From AP-15 sp963716115 (GTDB taxonomy: Bacteria > Pseudomonadota > Alphaproteobacteria > ATCC43930 > CGMCC-115725), in NCBI GenBank assembly GCA_963716115.1, contig CAVQSZ010000008.1, positions 124,001-188,000 on the forward strand: 64,000 nucleotides of DNA, in the 5' to 3' direction. Below, in pieces: positions 42,614 to 51,283 of the stretch. Numbering within the stretch: position 1 is the first letter of the stretch; each line of letters opens with the position of its first letter. A model generated the notes under the pieces. The model was given only the letters and a program-made list of their open reading frames with translations, searched no databases and was not told the origin of the DNA. Made by a program: the position numbers and the translations under genes.

Positions 42614-44398
42614 ATGCCAAAGAATGACCGGCGGGGCGATCGGGCGCTCTTTCACCTGATCCTGATCAAGCCGACGCATTACGACGACGACGGCTACCCG
42701 ATCCAATGGGTCAAGGCGGCGATCCCGTCGAACACCTTGGCCGCGCTCAACAGCCTGGCCGAGGACGCGCGGCGGCGGCGGGTGCTCGGCCCCGGCGTCG
42801 ACATCCGCCTGCACACCTATGACGAGACCAACCAGCGGGTCAGGCCCGAGCGCATCATCCGCGCGGTCGCCAAGGCCGGCGGCCGGGCTCTGATCGGCCT
42901 CGTCGGGGTGCAATCGAACCAGTTCCCGCGCGCGGTCGACCTGGCGCGGCGGTTCCTGGCGGCCGGCCTGCCGGTCTCGATCGGCGGGTTTCACGTATCG
43001 GGCTGCATCGCCATGCTGCCGCAAATGCCGCCCGAGATGCGCGAGGCGCAGGCGCTGGGCATCTCCTTTTTCGCCGGCGAGGCCGAGCACGGCCGGCTCG
43101 ACCGGGTGCTGCGCGACGCCTGGGACGGCGCCTTGCAGCCGCTCTACAACTACATGGACGACCTGCCCTCGCTCGAAGGGGAGCCGGCGCCGATCCTGCC
43201 GCCGCGGCATGTGCGGCGCATCTCCGGCGCATTGTCGAGCTTCGACCTCGGCCGCGGCTGCCCCTATCAGTGCTCGTTCTGCACGATCATCAACGTCCAG
43301 GGCCGCAAGAGCCGGTTTCGCTCGCCGGACGACCTCGAGCGGACGATCCGCGCAAACTACGCGCAGGGGATCAGGCGGTTTTTCATCACCGACGACAATT
43401 TCGCGCGCAACCGGCTGTGGGAGCCGCTGTTCGACCGGATGATCCAATTGCGGCTCGGCGAAGGGCTGAAGATCGGTTTTACGATCCAGGTCGACACCCT
43501 GTGCCACCGCATCCCGAGCTTCATCGAAAAGGCGGCCCAGGCCGGGGTGCGACGGGTCTTCATCGGGCTCGAAAACATCAATCCGGACAATCTGCTCGCC
43601 TCGAAGAAGCGGCAGAACAAGATCACCGAATACCGCGAGATGCTGCAGAAATGGCGCGAGCACGGCGCCATCACCTGCGCCGGCTACATCATCGGCTTTC
43701 CTGCCGACACCCGGGAATCGATCCTGCGCGACATCGAGATCATCAAGCGCGAATTGCCGCTCGACATCCTGGAGTTTTTCTTTCTGACGCCGCTCCCCGG
43801 CTCCGAGGACCACAAAGCGCTTTGGGAAAAGGGCGCCGAGATGGATCCCGACCTGAACCGATACGACCTTTATCACCGGGTCGCGCCGCACCCGCTGATG
43901 TCGGACGCCGATTGGGAGGAAGCCTACCGCGCGGCGTGGGAAAGCTTCTACAGCCTCGACCACATCGGGACCGTGCTGCGCCGCGCCGCGGCCAACCCGC
44001 GCGGCCGGCCGGGCACGACCCTGACGACCCTGCTGTGGTTCAAGCTCATGGTGATGTTCGAGGGCGTCCACCCGCTCGAGGGCGGCGCCTTTCGAAGGAA
44101 GTCGCGGCGCGACCGTCGCTTTGGCCTGCCGCGCGAAAGCCGCGTCGTCTTCTATCCGCGCCAGGCGGCAGAGATCGCGGTCAAGGCCTGGGGCTATTGG
44201 CGGGTCTACCGCGCGGCGAAAGCCAGGCTGAAGGCGGCGCTGGCCGCGCCCGACCGCTGGGCCTACAGCGATCTGGCGATCGCCGCGCCGGAAGCGGATG
44301 AATTCGACAGCCTCGACCTCTATCATGCGACCGGCGGCGGCGCGGCCGCGCTGGCGCGCAAGCGCCGCGACGACGCGCTCCGCGCCAAGGCTTTCTGA
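42614..44398 (+). CDS. B12-binding radical SAM protein
   Basis: Encodes 594 residues from ATG 42614 after GAGGAG. An N-terminal cobalamin-binding-like Rossmann domain ('ALIGLVGVQSNQFPRAVDLA', 'LPVSIGGFHVSGC') precedes the radical SAM core. The [4Fe-4S] motif is 'GRGCPYQCSFCTIIN' near residue 218. 'RRFFITDDNFARN' and 'RRVFIGLENINPDNL' are the barrel motifs of the Elp3/MiaB-like superfamily. About 180 residues of C-terminal extension are family specific. The substrate is unknown; it is the only gene in its transcription unit. Confidence 0.9.
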   Translation: MPKNDRRGDRALFHLILIKPTHYDDDGYPIQWVKAAIPSNTLAALNSLAEDARRRRVLGPGVDIRLHTYDETNQRVRPERIIRAVAKAGGRALIGLVGVQSNQFPRAVDLARRFLAAGLPVSIGGFHVSGCIAMLPQMPPEMREAQALGISFFAGEAEHGRLDRVLRDAWDGALQPLYNYMDDLPSLEGEPAPILPPRHVRRISGALSSFDLGRGCPYQCSFCTIINVQGRKSRFRSPDDLERTIRANYAQGIRRFFITDDNFARNRLWEPLFDRMIQLRLGEGLKIGFTIQVDTLCHRIPSFIEKAAQAGVRRVFIGLENINPDNLLASKKRQNKITEYREMLQKWREHGAITCAGYIIGFPADTRESILRDIEIIKRELPLDILEFFFLTPLPGSEDHKALWEKGAEMDPDLNRYDLYHRVAPHPLMSDADWEEAYRAAWESFYSLDHIGTVLRRAAANPRGRPGTTLTTLLWFKLMVMFEGVHPLEGGAFRRKSRRDRRFGLPRESRVVFYPRQAAEIAVKAWGYWRVYRAAKARLKAALAAPDRWAYSDLAIAAPEADEFDSLDLYHATGGGAAALARKRRDDALRAKAF

Positions 44399-44523
44399 CC
44401 AGCCGCCAAATATGAAAATTGACAGCTTGCTCCGATACGCAGGTCCCTTCGCCGATGGTGGCGGGAAAGTGGTTGCCACGCGGTTGGGGCGAGGGGTTCT
44501 GAACCACTTGCCGTCAGCCGTGC

Positions 44524-44546
44524 GGTGAGCTACATTGTGGCTCACC
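44524..44546 (+). promoter_or_regulatory. Inverted repeat upstream of the dinJ-like gene
   Basis: GGTGAGC (44524-44530) and GCTCACC (44540-44546) form a perfect 7-bp inverted repeat with a 9-bp spacer, ending 14 bp before the antitoxin start codon. It is a good candidate for the toxin-antitoxin operator. Confidence 0.55.
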
Positions 44547-44560
44547 GACGGAAAATAACG

Positions 44561-44824
44561 ATGACCGCCAATTCTGTCGTCCGCGCCCGCATTGACGAGC
44601 GCATCAAGAACGAGGCCGCCGCCGTGCTGGCCGCCATGGGCCTTACCGTGTCCGACGCCTTCCGCCTGATGATGGTCAGGATCGCCAAGGAGAAAGCACT
44701 GCCGTTCGACCTGCTGGTTCCGAACGAAGAGACGATCGAGGCGATGAAGGCGGCGCGCCGCGGTGAGCTGGTGACAGTCGGTCCGCCCGAGGGGCTGCTC
44801 GCGAGCCTGAATGCGGATTGTTAA
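44561..44824 (+). CDS. RelB/DinJ-family antitoxin
   Basis: Encodes 87 residues from ATG 44561. The ribbon-helix-helix start 'SVVRARIDERIKNEAAAVLA' is followed by 'MGLTVSDAFRLMMVRIAKEK' then ALPFDLLVPN, the RelB/DinJ consensus. It represses its operon and binds the toxin through the C-terminal tail. The gene overlaps the toxin by 14 bp. Confidence 0.93.
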   Translation: MTANSVVRARIDERIKNEAAAVLAAMGLTVSDAFRLMMVRIAKEKALPFDLLVPNEETIEAMKAARRGELVTVGPPEGLLASLNADC

Positions 44825-45092
44825 ATACACCAGCCGCTTCAGGCGTGACTACAAGCGGGAGAAGTCGGGTCGGCGCGGCGGGGGCCTCGATGCCGAGCTG
44901 ATGGCGGTGGTAAAGATGCTGGTGATGGACGAGCTGTTGCCGCGACGGTATTTCGATCACCCGCTCGGTGGCGAATGGACGGATCACCGCGACTGCCACA
45001 TCAAGCCTGACCTCGTTCTGATCTACCGTAAGCCGGATGATGCGAGCCTCGAACTTGTACGGCTGGGCTCGCATAGCAGCCTGGGGCTATGA
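44811..45092 (+). CDS. YafQ-family mRNA interferase toxin
   Basis: Encodes 93 residues. The YafQ hallmarks are present: 'RFRRDYKREKSGRRGG' at the start, 'YFDHPLGGEWTDHRDCHIKP' then DLVLIY in the middle, and 'LELVRLGSHSSLGL' at the end. The catalytic His and Asp residues are therefore retained. It cuts mRNA on the ribosome. The ATG lies inside the antitoxin gene. Confidence 0.93.
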   Translation: MRIVKYTSRFRRDYKREKSGRRGGGLDAELMAVVKMLVMDELLPRRYFDHPLGGEWTDHRDCHIKPDLVLIYRKPDDASLELVRLGSHSSLGL

Positions 45093-45216
45093 GCGGGGGC
45101 GCTCTTCGCGGCACGCATTCCCTTTGAGCGCTTGGCGGCGGACTCTTTCGCGGCGGCGACGAATGAGCTATCGGTGATCGGCCGGCGATCGAACCCGGCC
45201 TCCGAGGGAGAACCCG

Positions 45217-45597
45217 ATGCCGCTCGACGCCCTGCACCACGTCACGGTCCAGACCAACGATCTCGACGCAACGCGCGACTTCTACCGCGACATCCTGGAG
45301 CTCGAGGAAGGCTTTCGCCCGGACCTCGATTTTCCCGGTTATTGGATGTATTGCGGCCCGGTCCCGGTGGTGCATCTGGTGCCGCGCGGCAGCGCGATCG
45401 GCGGCGGGGCCTCGGCCGACACCGGTTCTTTCGACCATTTTGCGTTCCTGGCGAAGGATTTCCACGCCGTCAAGGCGCGCCTCGACGGCAAGGGCGTCAA
45501 ATACCGCGAGAACCACATCGCCAACCCGGCGATCGACCAGCTGTTCTTCCCCGACAACAACAACGTGATGATCGAGCTCAATTTCCCGCGCCGCTGA
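45217..45597 (+). CDS. VOC (glyoxalase/dioxygenase) family protein
   Basis: Encodes 126 residues from ATG 45217, behind GAGGGAGA. It has the paired beta-alpha-beta-beta-beta fold with metal ligands in 'LDALHHVTVQTNDLDATRDF' (His), 'FDHFAFLAKDF' (His) and 'NNNVMIELNFP' (Glu). The family covers glyoxalases, extradiol dioxygenases and resistance proteins; the reaction here is unknown. nudC follows 24 bp downstream. Confidence 0.9.
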   Translation: MPLDALHHVTVQTNDLDATRDFYRDILELEEGFRPDLDFPGYWMYCGPVPVVHLVPRGSAIGGGASADTGSFDHFAFLAKDFHAVKARLDGKGVKYRENHIANPAIDQLFFPDNNNVMIELNFPRR

Positions 45598-45621
45598 TCG
45601 GCGCCGGCCGGCGGGGCGCAA

Positions 45622-46615
45622 ATGCGGCCGCACAATTTCTACGCCGCCCCCGGCTTCGAGCGGGCCGGGCTGCGCCGCCGCGACACCGGCTGGATCATCG
45701 AGCGCTTCGCCGATCCGGCGAGCTGCTTTGTGCCGGTCTGGCGCAACCAGAGCCTGGTCTTAGAGATCGAGGGCGGCGAGCCTCGCGCCGTGGTCCTGGC
45801 CGCGGCCGCGGCCGCAGCGCTCTTCGCCGAGGGGGTCGCCGCCGAGGAGCGGCTCGGCCGCGGCGACGCGGTTTTTCTCGGCGTGATCGAGGAGCGTGCG
45901 CATTTCGCGCTCGACCTGTCGCCCTTTGAGGCCCCGCTCGACCTGGTGCGCTCGCCGGCGCTGGCGGCGAGCGGCGTCGCGGACGGCGCCGTGCGCTTCA
46001 CCGATCTGCGTCAGATCGGGGCGGTGCTCGACCGCAGCGAGGGGGCGCTCCTGGCGCTGGCCCGCGCGATGCTCTACTGGCATGCGCGCCACCGCTTCTG
46101 CGGCCTCTGCGGCAGCCCGACCCGCAGCGAGGAGGCCGGGCACATGCGCCGCTGCGCCGCGCCCCAATGCGCCACGATGCACTTCCCGCGCACCGACCCC
46201 GCCGTGATCATGCTGGTGACCGACGGCGATCGCGCGCTCCTCGGCCGCTCGCGGCATTTTCCGACCGGCATGTATTCGACCCTCGCCGGCTTTCTGGAGC
46301 CCGGCGAAAGCCTCGAGGACGCGGTCGCGCGCGAAGTGCGCGAGGAGAGCGGCATCGTCGTCGGTCCCGTCTTCTACCATTCCTCGCAGCCCTGGCCGTT
46401 CCCGGCCAACATCATGCTCGGCTTTCACGCCGAGGCGGCGACGACCGAGATCACGGTCGATTACGGCGAGCTCGCCGACGCCCGCTGGTTCGAGCGCGGC
46501 TGGCTCAAATCGCACGCCGACGACGATGATTTCCGGCTGCCGCGGCGCGACTTCGATCGCCCGCCGCCTCGTCGACGACTGGCTCAACGGCGAGATCGCG
46601 CCGGGCCGGGGCTAG
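45622..46615 (+). CDS. nudC: NADH pyrophosphatase, frameshifted near 46553
   Basis: The zinc ribbon begins 'RFCGLCGSPTRSEEAGHMRR' (CxxC) and closes with a downstream Cys. The Nudix box has the form G-x5-E-x7-REVREESG, followed by the NudC signature 'SQPWPFPANIMLGF'. Near 46553 an extra T shifts the frame; removing it gives exactly 331 codons ending 'SIARRLVDDWLNGEIAPGRG'. NudC hydrolyses NAD(H) and removes NAD caps from RNA. It converges with the PfpI gene and overlaps it by 4 bp. Confidence 0.92.
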
Positions 46616-47301
46616 CCGAGCGCGGCGGCGGCGCGGGCGACGCGCTCGGCGCGGTCGCGCCGGCGCGGCTCGGCGCGCTCGCGCACGGCGGCGAGGACGG
46701 CCGGGTCGGCGGTCTGCGGCGAGCCCGAGCGGAAAGGGGGCGCCGGATCGTACTCGATCGCGAGCTGGATCGCCTCGGCGGCGGCCCGTCCGGCGACCGC
46801 GGCGGCCACGGTCAGGGCCACGTCGATGCCGGCGGTGACGCCGCCGCCGGTGAAGAAATTGCCGTCGACGACGACGCGCTCGGCGACCGGCTCGGCGCCG
46901 AAAGCGCGCAGCAGCTCGCGCGACATCCAATGGGTCCCGGCGCGCCGTCCGCGCAGCAGCCCGGCCGCGCCCAGCACCAGCGAGCCGGTGCAGACGCCGA
47001 CGACACAGCGCGCTTGCGCCGCCGCCCGGCGAAGGAACGCCAGCACCTCCGGGTCTTCGAGCAGCGGGTTGATCCCGGCCCCGCCCGGCACCAGCACCAG
47101 GTCGAGCGGCGGGCAGGCGGCGAGCGTCGCCGTCGGCAGGATCGAGAGGCCGTGCTCCGAGCGCACCGGGTCGAGGCTTTTCCACAGCAGCAGGGTCTCG
47201 GCCCCCGGCAGCCGCGCCAGCACCTCGTAGGGGCCGGTCAGGTCGAGCTGAGTCAGGTTCGGAAACACCAGGAGCCCGCTGCGAAACCGCCTCTCGCCCA
47301 T
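46612..47301 (-). CDS. DJ-1/PfpI family protein (isonitrile hydratase-like)
   Basis: Encodes 229 residues. The nucleophile elbow is 'VVGVCTGSLVLGAAGLLRGR' with Cys near residue 101, followed by 'AGTHWMSRELL'. The start 'LLVFPNLTQLDLTGPYEVLA' and the 'FFTGGGVTAGIDVAL' block are typical of InhA/GlxA-type members. It might hydrate isonitriles or act as a chaperone or amidase; not resolvable here. Confidence 0.88.
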   Translation of the reverse strand: MGERRFRSGLLVFPNLTQLDLTGPYEVLARLPGAETLLLWKSLDPVRSEHGLSILPTATLAACPPLDLVLVPGGAGINPLLEDPEVLAFLRRAAAQARCVVGVCTGSLVLGAAGLLRGRRAGTHWMSRELLRAFGAEPVAERVVVDGNFFTGGGVTAGIDVALTVAAAVAGRAAAEAIQLAIEYDPAPPFRSGSPQTADPAVLAAVRERAEPRRRDRAERVARAAAALG

Positions 47302-47370
47302 CGACCCTCTCCGCGTGGAAGCCGCCGCTGTTTAGCGCTAGAATGCCGCCGAGGCAATTTGGAGCCGACG

Positions 47371-47835
47371 ATGCCGCTGCTGCTGGTCAGCCCGGCCTTC
47401 CCGCCCGGCGGCGAGATCCCGGCCGAATACACCTGCGACGGCGCCGACATCTCGCCGCCCCTGAGCTGGTCCGGCCTGCCGCCGGGGACCCGGAGCCTCG
47501 TCCTTGTCGTCGAGGACCCCGATGCGCCGGCGGGCGTGTTCCGCCACTGGGCCGCCTTCGACATCCCGACCGCCGCCCGCGGCCTCGACCAGGGCTATGG
47601 GCCAAGCCGGCCGGCGAGCGGGTTTCGCGAGGCGCGCAACGATTTCGGCCAGGAGGGCTATGGCGGACCCTGCCCGCCGCGCGGAGATCGCGTCCACCAC
47701 TACCATTTTCGCCTGCTCGCAATCAGCCGGCCGACGCTCGATCTGAACGCGCGGGCCGCCGCCGGCGACGCGCTGCGGGCGGCGCAGGCCTATGCGATCG
47801 TGAGCACCGAGCTGGTCGGCGCCTACCACCGCTGA
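47371..47835 (+). CDS. YbhB/YbcL (PEBP/Raf kinase inhibitor-like) family protein
   Basis: Encodes 154 residues from ATG 47371, after GGAG. The PEBP ligand-binding signature is complete: 'CDGADISPPLSWSGLPPGTR', 'VEDPDAPAGVFRHWAAFDIP' and 'GYGGPCPPRGDRVHHYHFRL'. Bacterial relatives bind small anionic ligands and have no agreed role. It is divergent from the PfpI gene. Confidence 0.93.
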   Translation: MPLLLVSPAFPPGGEIPAEYTCDGADISPPLSWSGLPPGTRSLVLVVEDPDAPAGVFRHWAAFDIPTAARGLDQGYGPSRPASGFREARNDFGQEGYGGPCPPRGDRVHHYHFRLLAISRPTLDLNARAAAGDALRAAQAYAIVSTELVGAYHR

Positions 47836-47969
47836 AATGGACGGGGTGCGGCAAGACGACGCCGGGCGCTGCGGCCCCGGTCCCGGCGGATTGCCGGGCA
47901 ATCGTCAGCAGATTAGGTCTATAAGGCGTCCCCGGTGACCCCGGACGGTCGCACGGATCGAGCTCCTTG

Positions 47970-49853
47970 ATGCCATCGACGGCGGTTGCCCAGACGCAAG
48001 ACCACGCGACGCTACGCCAGAGCCTGACCATCGCCGCGCTCGGCGTCGTCTACGGCGACATCGGCACCTCGCCGCTTTATACCGTCAGGCAATGCTTCGG
48101 CAGCGCCGCGGCGATCAGCGAGCCGCGCGTGCTGGGCGTGCTCTCCCTGATCGCCTGGGTGCTGACCGTCGTGGTGACGGTGAAATACGTCATGGTGCTG
48201 ATGCGGGCCGACAATCGCGGCGAAGGCGGCATCATGGCGCTGACCGTGCTGGCGCTGCGCGCCGCCGGCGGCCGGCGCGCCCGCTGGATCCTCTGGGCCG
48301 GGCTGTTCGGCCTGGCGTTGTTCTTCGGCGACGGCGTGCTGACCCCGTCGATCTCGGTCTTGAGCGCGGTCGAGGGGCTGAAGATCGCGACCCCGGCGCT
48401 CGAGCCCTATGTCGTGCCGGTGGCGCTGGTGCTGCTGATCGCGCTGTTCATGGTTCAGCGGCGCGGCACGGCCCATGTCGGCGGCTATTTCGGCCCGGTC
48501 ATGATCGTCTGGTTCTGCGTGATCGGATTGCTGGGCGCGGTCGAAATCGTGCGCAACCCGGCCATTCTGCGGGCGCTCGACCCGCAATACGCGATCGAGC
48601 TGTTCCTGCTCGACCCGTGGCTGAGCTTTGTCCTGCTCGGCTCGGTCGTGCTGGCGGTGACCGGGGCCGAGGCGCTCTACGCCGATATGGGGCATTTCGG
48701 CCCGACGCCGATCCGCCGGGCCTGGCTGCGTTTTGTCTTTCCCGCCCTGCTGCTCAATTACTTCGGGCAAGGGGGGCTGCTGCTGGCGCACCCGGAGGCG
48801 ATCGAGAACCCGTTCTTCCGCCTGGCGCCCTCTTGGGCGGTCTATCCGCTGGTCGGGCTGGCCTCGACCGCCACGGTGATCGCCTCGCAGGCGGTGATCT
48901 CGGGGGCCTTCTCGCTGACCCGGCAGGCGGTGCAGCTCGGCTATCTGCCGCGCATGCAGGTGCGGCACACCTCGGAGCAGGCGATCGGCCAGGTCTATGT
49001 GCCGGGGCTGAACGGCATTCTGCTGGTGGCGGTGGTGGCGACCGTGCTCGGCTTCCGCTCGTCGGACGCGCTCGGCGGCGCCTACGGCGTCGCGGTGACC
49101 GGCACGATGCTGGTCGACACCATTTTGGCCTTCACCTATTTCCGCCTGCGCGGCGGGCTGCGGCTGTGGCAGCTGGTCCCGCTGTTCCTGCTGTTCCTGA
49201 TCGTCGATTTGTCGCTGTTCGGCGCCAACCTGTTGAAGATCGCCGAGGGCGGGTGGTTCCCGCTGGTGATCGGGGCCAGCATCTACATCGCCATGTTGAC
49301 GTGGCTGTGGGGGCGCGATCGGCTGGCGGCGCAGCGCGCCACCGGCGCCCTGCCGCTGGCGACCCTGATCGAGACCTTGCGCCCGGACCGGCCGGCGCGG
49401 GTGCCGGGGACCGCGATCTACATGACCGCGCGGATCGACAATGTGCCCGCCGCGCTGCTGCACAACATGAAGCACAACAAGGTGCTGCATGAGCGCAACG
49501 TGCTGATGACCGTGCGCACCGAGGACGTGCCGCGCCGGCCCGAGGCGGAGCGGCTGGAAATCGCCCATCTCGGCCAGAATTTCCACACCGTGACGATCCG
49601 CTACGGCTTTCTCGAAGAGCCCGACATCCCGCGCGCGCTGGCGCTGTGCCGGGTCGGCGGGTTCCGCTTCAACCTGATGGAGACCTCGTTCTTCGTCGGC
49701 CACGAAAAGATCGTCGCCCGGCGCCGCTCCGGCGTCCTGCTGCCGTTCAAGAAGCTCTTCATCCTGTTGTCGAACACCGCGCTCGACGCGACCGAGTTCT
49801 TCCGCATCCCGGTCAACCGCATCGTCGAGCTCGGCGGCCAGGTCGAGCTTTAG
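47970..49853 (+). CDS. kup: Kup-type potassium uptake transporter
   Basis: About 627 residues from ATG 47970 (a TTG lies 3 nt earlier). The Kup/HAK signature 'LGVVYGDIGTSPLYTVRQ' is followed by twelve hydrophobic segments, including 'FFGDGVLTPSISVLSAVEG' and 'YADMGHFGPTPIRRAWLRF'. The cytoplasmic C-terminal part ends 'EFFRIPVNRIVELGGQVEL'. It imports K+ with protons through the inner membrane. A hairpin-T tract follows the stop. Confidence 0.95.
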   Translation: MPSTAVAQTQDHATLRQSLTIAALGVVYGDIGTSPLYTVRQCFGSAAAISEPRVLGVLSLIAWVLTVVVTVKYVMVLMRADNRGEGGIMALTVLALRAAGGRRARWILWAGLFGLALFFGDGVLTPSISVLSAVEGLKIATPALEPYVVPVALVLLIALFMVQRRGTAHVGGYFGPVMIVWFCVIGLLGAVEIVRNPAILRALDPQYAIELFLLDPWLSFVLLGSVVLAVTGAEALYADMGHFGPTPIRRAWLRFVFPALLLNYFGQGGLLLAHPEAIENPFFRLAPSWAVYPLVGLASTATVIASQAVISGAFSLTRQAVQLGYLPRMQVRHTSEQAIGQVYVPGLNGILLVAVVATVLGFRSSDALGGAYGVAVTGTMLVDTILAFTYFRLRGGLRLWQLVPLFLLFLIVDLSLFGANLLKIAEGGWFPLVIGASIYIAMLTWLWGRDRLAAQRATGALPLATLIETLRPDRPARVPGTAIYMTARIDNVPAALLHNMKHNKVLHERNVLMTVRTEDVPRRPEAERLEIAHLGQNFHTVTIRYGFLEEPDIPRALALCRVGGFRFNLMETSFFVGHEKIVARRRSGVLLPFKKLFILLSNTALDATEFFRIPVNRIVELGGQVEL

Positions 49854-49857
49854 CCAG

Positions 49858-50024
49858 AGCGGTTTCCGATCGAGTCGACGCGTCCGGCGCGCATCACCCC
49901 CACCCCGACCCGCCCCCATGGAGGGGGCGGGAGCACGAACAGGAGTGCTGACACAGGCCCTCCCCCTTGCTGGGGGAGGGTTTTGGGAGGGGGTGAGCGC
50001 GGCGCAATTTGATCGGAAACCGCT
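49858..50024. repeat. MITE-like element with 14-bp terminal inverted repeats
   Basis: AGCGGTTTCCGATC at 49858-49871 is inverted at 50011-50024. The 140 bp between them carry C/G-rich palindromes and no ORF. The unit lies directly behind kup; the rest of the gap to 50139 holds a weak GCTTTCGC-family repeat near 50050. Confidence 0.6.
49958..49984 (+). terminator. Intrinsic terminator candidate after kup
   Basis: Perfect 9-bp arms CCCTCCCCC (49958-49966) and GGGGGAGGG (49972-49980) with a 5-nt loop, followed by TTTT. It lies inside the MITE-like element, 105 bp after the kup stop. Confidence 0.55.
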
Positions 50025-50139
50025 TTAGCCGGCGTCCGACCCAAAACGACGACCCGCCCCTGCGAAAGCGGAAAGGACGATCAGCCTGCCGGCCTTCCTC
50101 TACAGCCGCGGGCGCCGGCGCGACGCCGCCGGGCCCCGG

Positions 50140-51195
50140 TCAATGAAATCGCGGCTTCACCTTCTCGCACATCAGCTGCAAGGACTTCATGACCCGCTGG
50201 TGCGGGATCTTGGTGCCGCAGTTCATCTCGGCCAGGATGCCGTCGAGGCCGATCTCCTCCTTCAATCCCATCAGCCGGTCGGTGACTTGCTCGGGGGTGC
50301 CGACGATGATCTTGTCGCGCAGCGCCTCGTCATAGCTGATGGTCTGCAGCCGGCGGCCGCGCGCCGCCCGGTCCTCGACCGCGCGCACGCCGGCGCGGGT
50401 CGCCGAATCCTCGAGCCGCTCGCCGAGGTAGCGGTAGAAATACATGATGCTGTCCTCGGGCTCGGAGCGGGCCTGCGCCGCGGTCTCGGCGATATAGACG
50501 GGCGCGCGCAGAAACACCTTGCCCTCGCCCGGATGGCCGGCCGCCTTGTAGGCCTCGCGGTAGGCCCTGATGTTCGGCGCCAGCTCCTCCAAGGTGCCGA
50601 GGCGGACCGCGACGAACACGCCATGCCCGAGCCTGCCGATCGCCGGGAAGGTGTCGGCGCTGTTGGCGGCGATGCGGATTTCCGGCCACGGCTTCTGGTA
50701 GGGCTTCGGCGTCAGCCTGACGTTCTCGAAATTGTAGTACTTGCCGGAATAGGAGAACGAATCCTCGGTCCAGGCCCGCTTCAGGATCTCCAGGGTCTCG
50801 GCGAAGCGCTCGCGGCTCTCGCCGTAGGGCACGCCATAAGCCTCGTAGGTGCGCGGGAAGCCGCTGCGCCCGATCCCGAAGATCAGCCGCCCGTGGCTGA
50901 TCTGGTCGACCGTGGCGGCCTCCTCGCCGACCCGCAGCGGATGGCACAACGGCAATACCTGGACGCCGGTGCCGATCTTCATGCGGGTGGTGCGCGCGGC
51001 GATCGCGGCGGCGATGGTCAGCGGCGCCGAGCACACCGACCGCTCGGGGGCGACGTGGATCTCGGCCAGCCACATGGCGTCGAGCCCCCAGCGCTCGGCC
51101 GCGTCGACCTGCGCGAACGACTCGGCGAAGGCCTCTTCCTGGCTCGTCCCGGCCGGGCATTGAAACTCGTGAAACATGCCGAACTCGAACGCCAT
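50140..51195 (-). CDS. LLM-class flavin-dependent monooxygenase (copy 1)
   Basis: Encodes 351 residues from ATG 51195. Bacterial-luciferase-like fold: 'ERWGLDAMWLAEIHVAPERS' near residue 37, 'GTGVQVLPLCHPLRVGEEAA' near 75, 'GRLIFGIGRSGFPRTYEAYG' near 105, and 'IIVGTPEQVTDRLMGLKEEI' near the end. It uses reduced FMN and oxygen; the substrate is unknown. Strongly similar along its length to the next gene, so a tandem duplication. Confidence 0.9.
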   Translation of the reverse strand: MAFEFGMFHEFQCPAGTSQEEAFAESFAQVDAAERWGLDAMWLAEIHVAPERSVCSAPLTIAAAIAARTTRMKIGTGVQVLPLCHPLRVGEEAATVDQISHGRLIFGIGRSGFPRTYEAYGVPYGESRERFAETLEILKRAWTEDSFSYSGKYYNFENVRLTPKPYQKPWPEIRIAANSADTFPAIGRLGHGVFVAVRLGTLEELAPNIRAYREAYKAAGHPGEGKVFLRAPVYIAETAAQARSEPEDSIMYFYRYLGERLEDSATRAGVRAVEDRAARGRRLQTISYDEALRDKIIVGTPEQVTDRLMGLKEEIGLDGILAEMNCGTKIPHQRVMKSLQLMCEKVKPRFH

Positions 51196-51283
51196 TCCTT
51201 CGTCTCCTCTGCGCCGCGCGGCGGTTGACCGTCGAGCCGCCAGATTAAATCGGATCGGGCTGCCGCGCCAGCCTTGCCTCCGC

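Noticed and set aside
48012..49919. A 635-codon minus-strand open frame across kup
   Set aside because: Antisense to a complete potassium transporter; the translation is Gln/His/Arg-rich noise.
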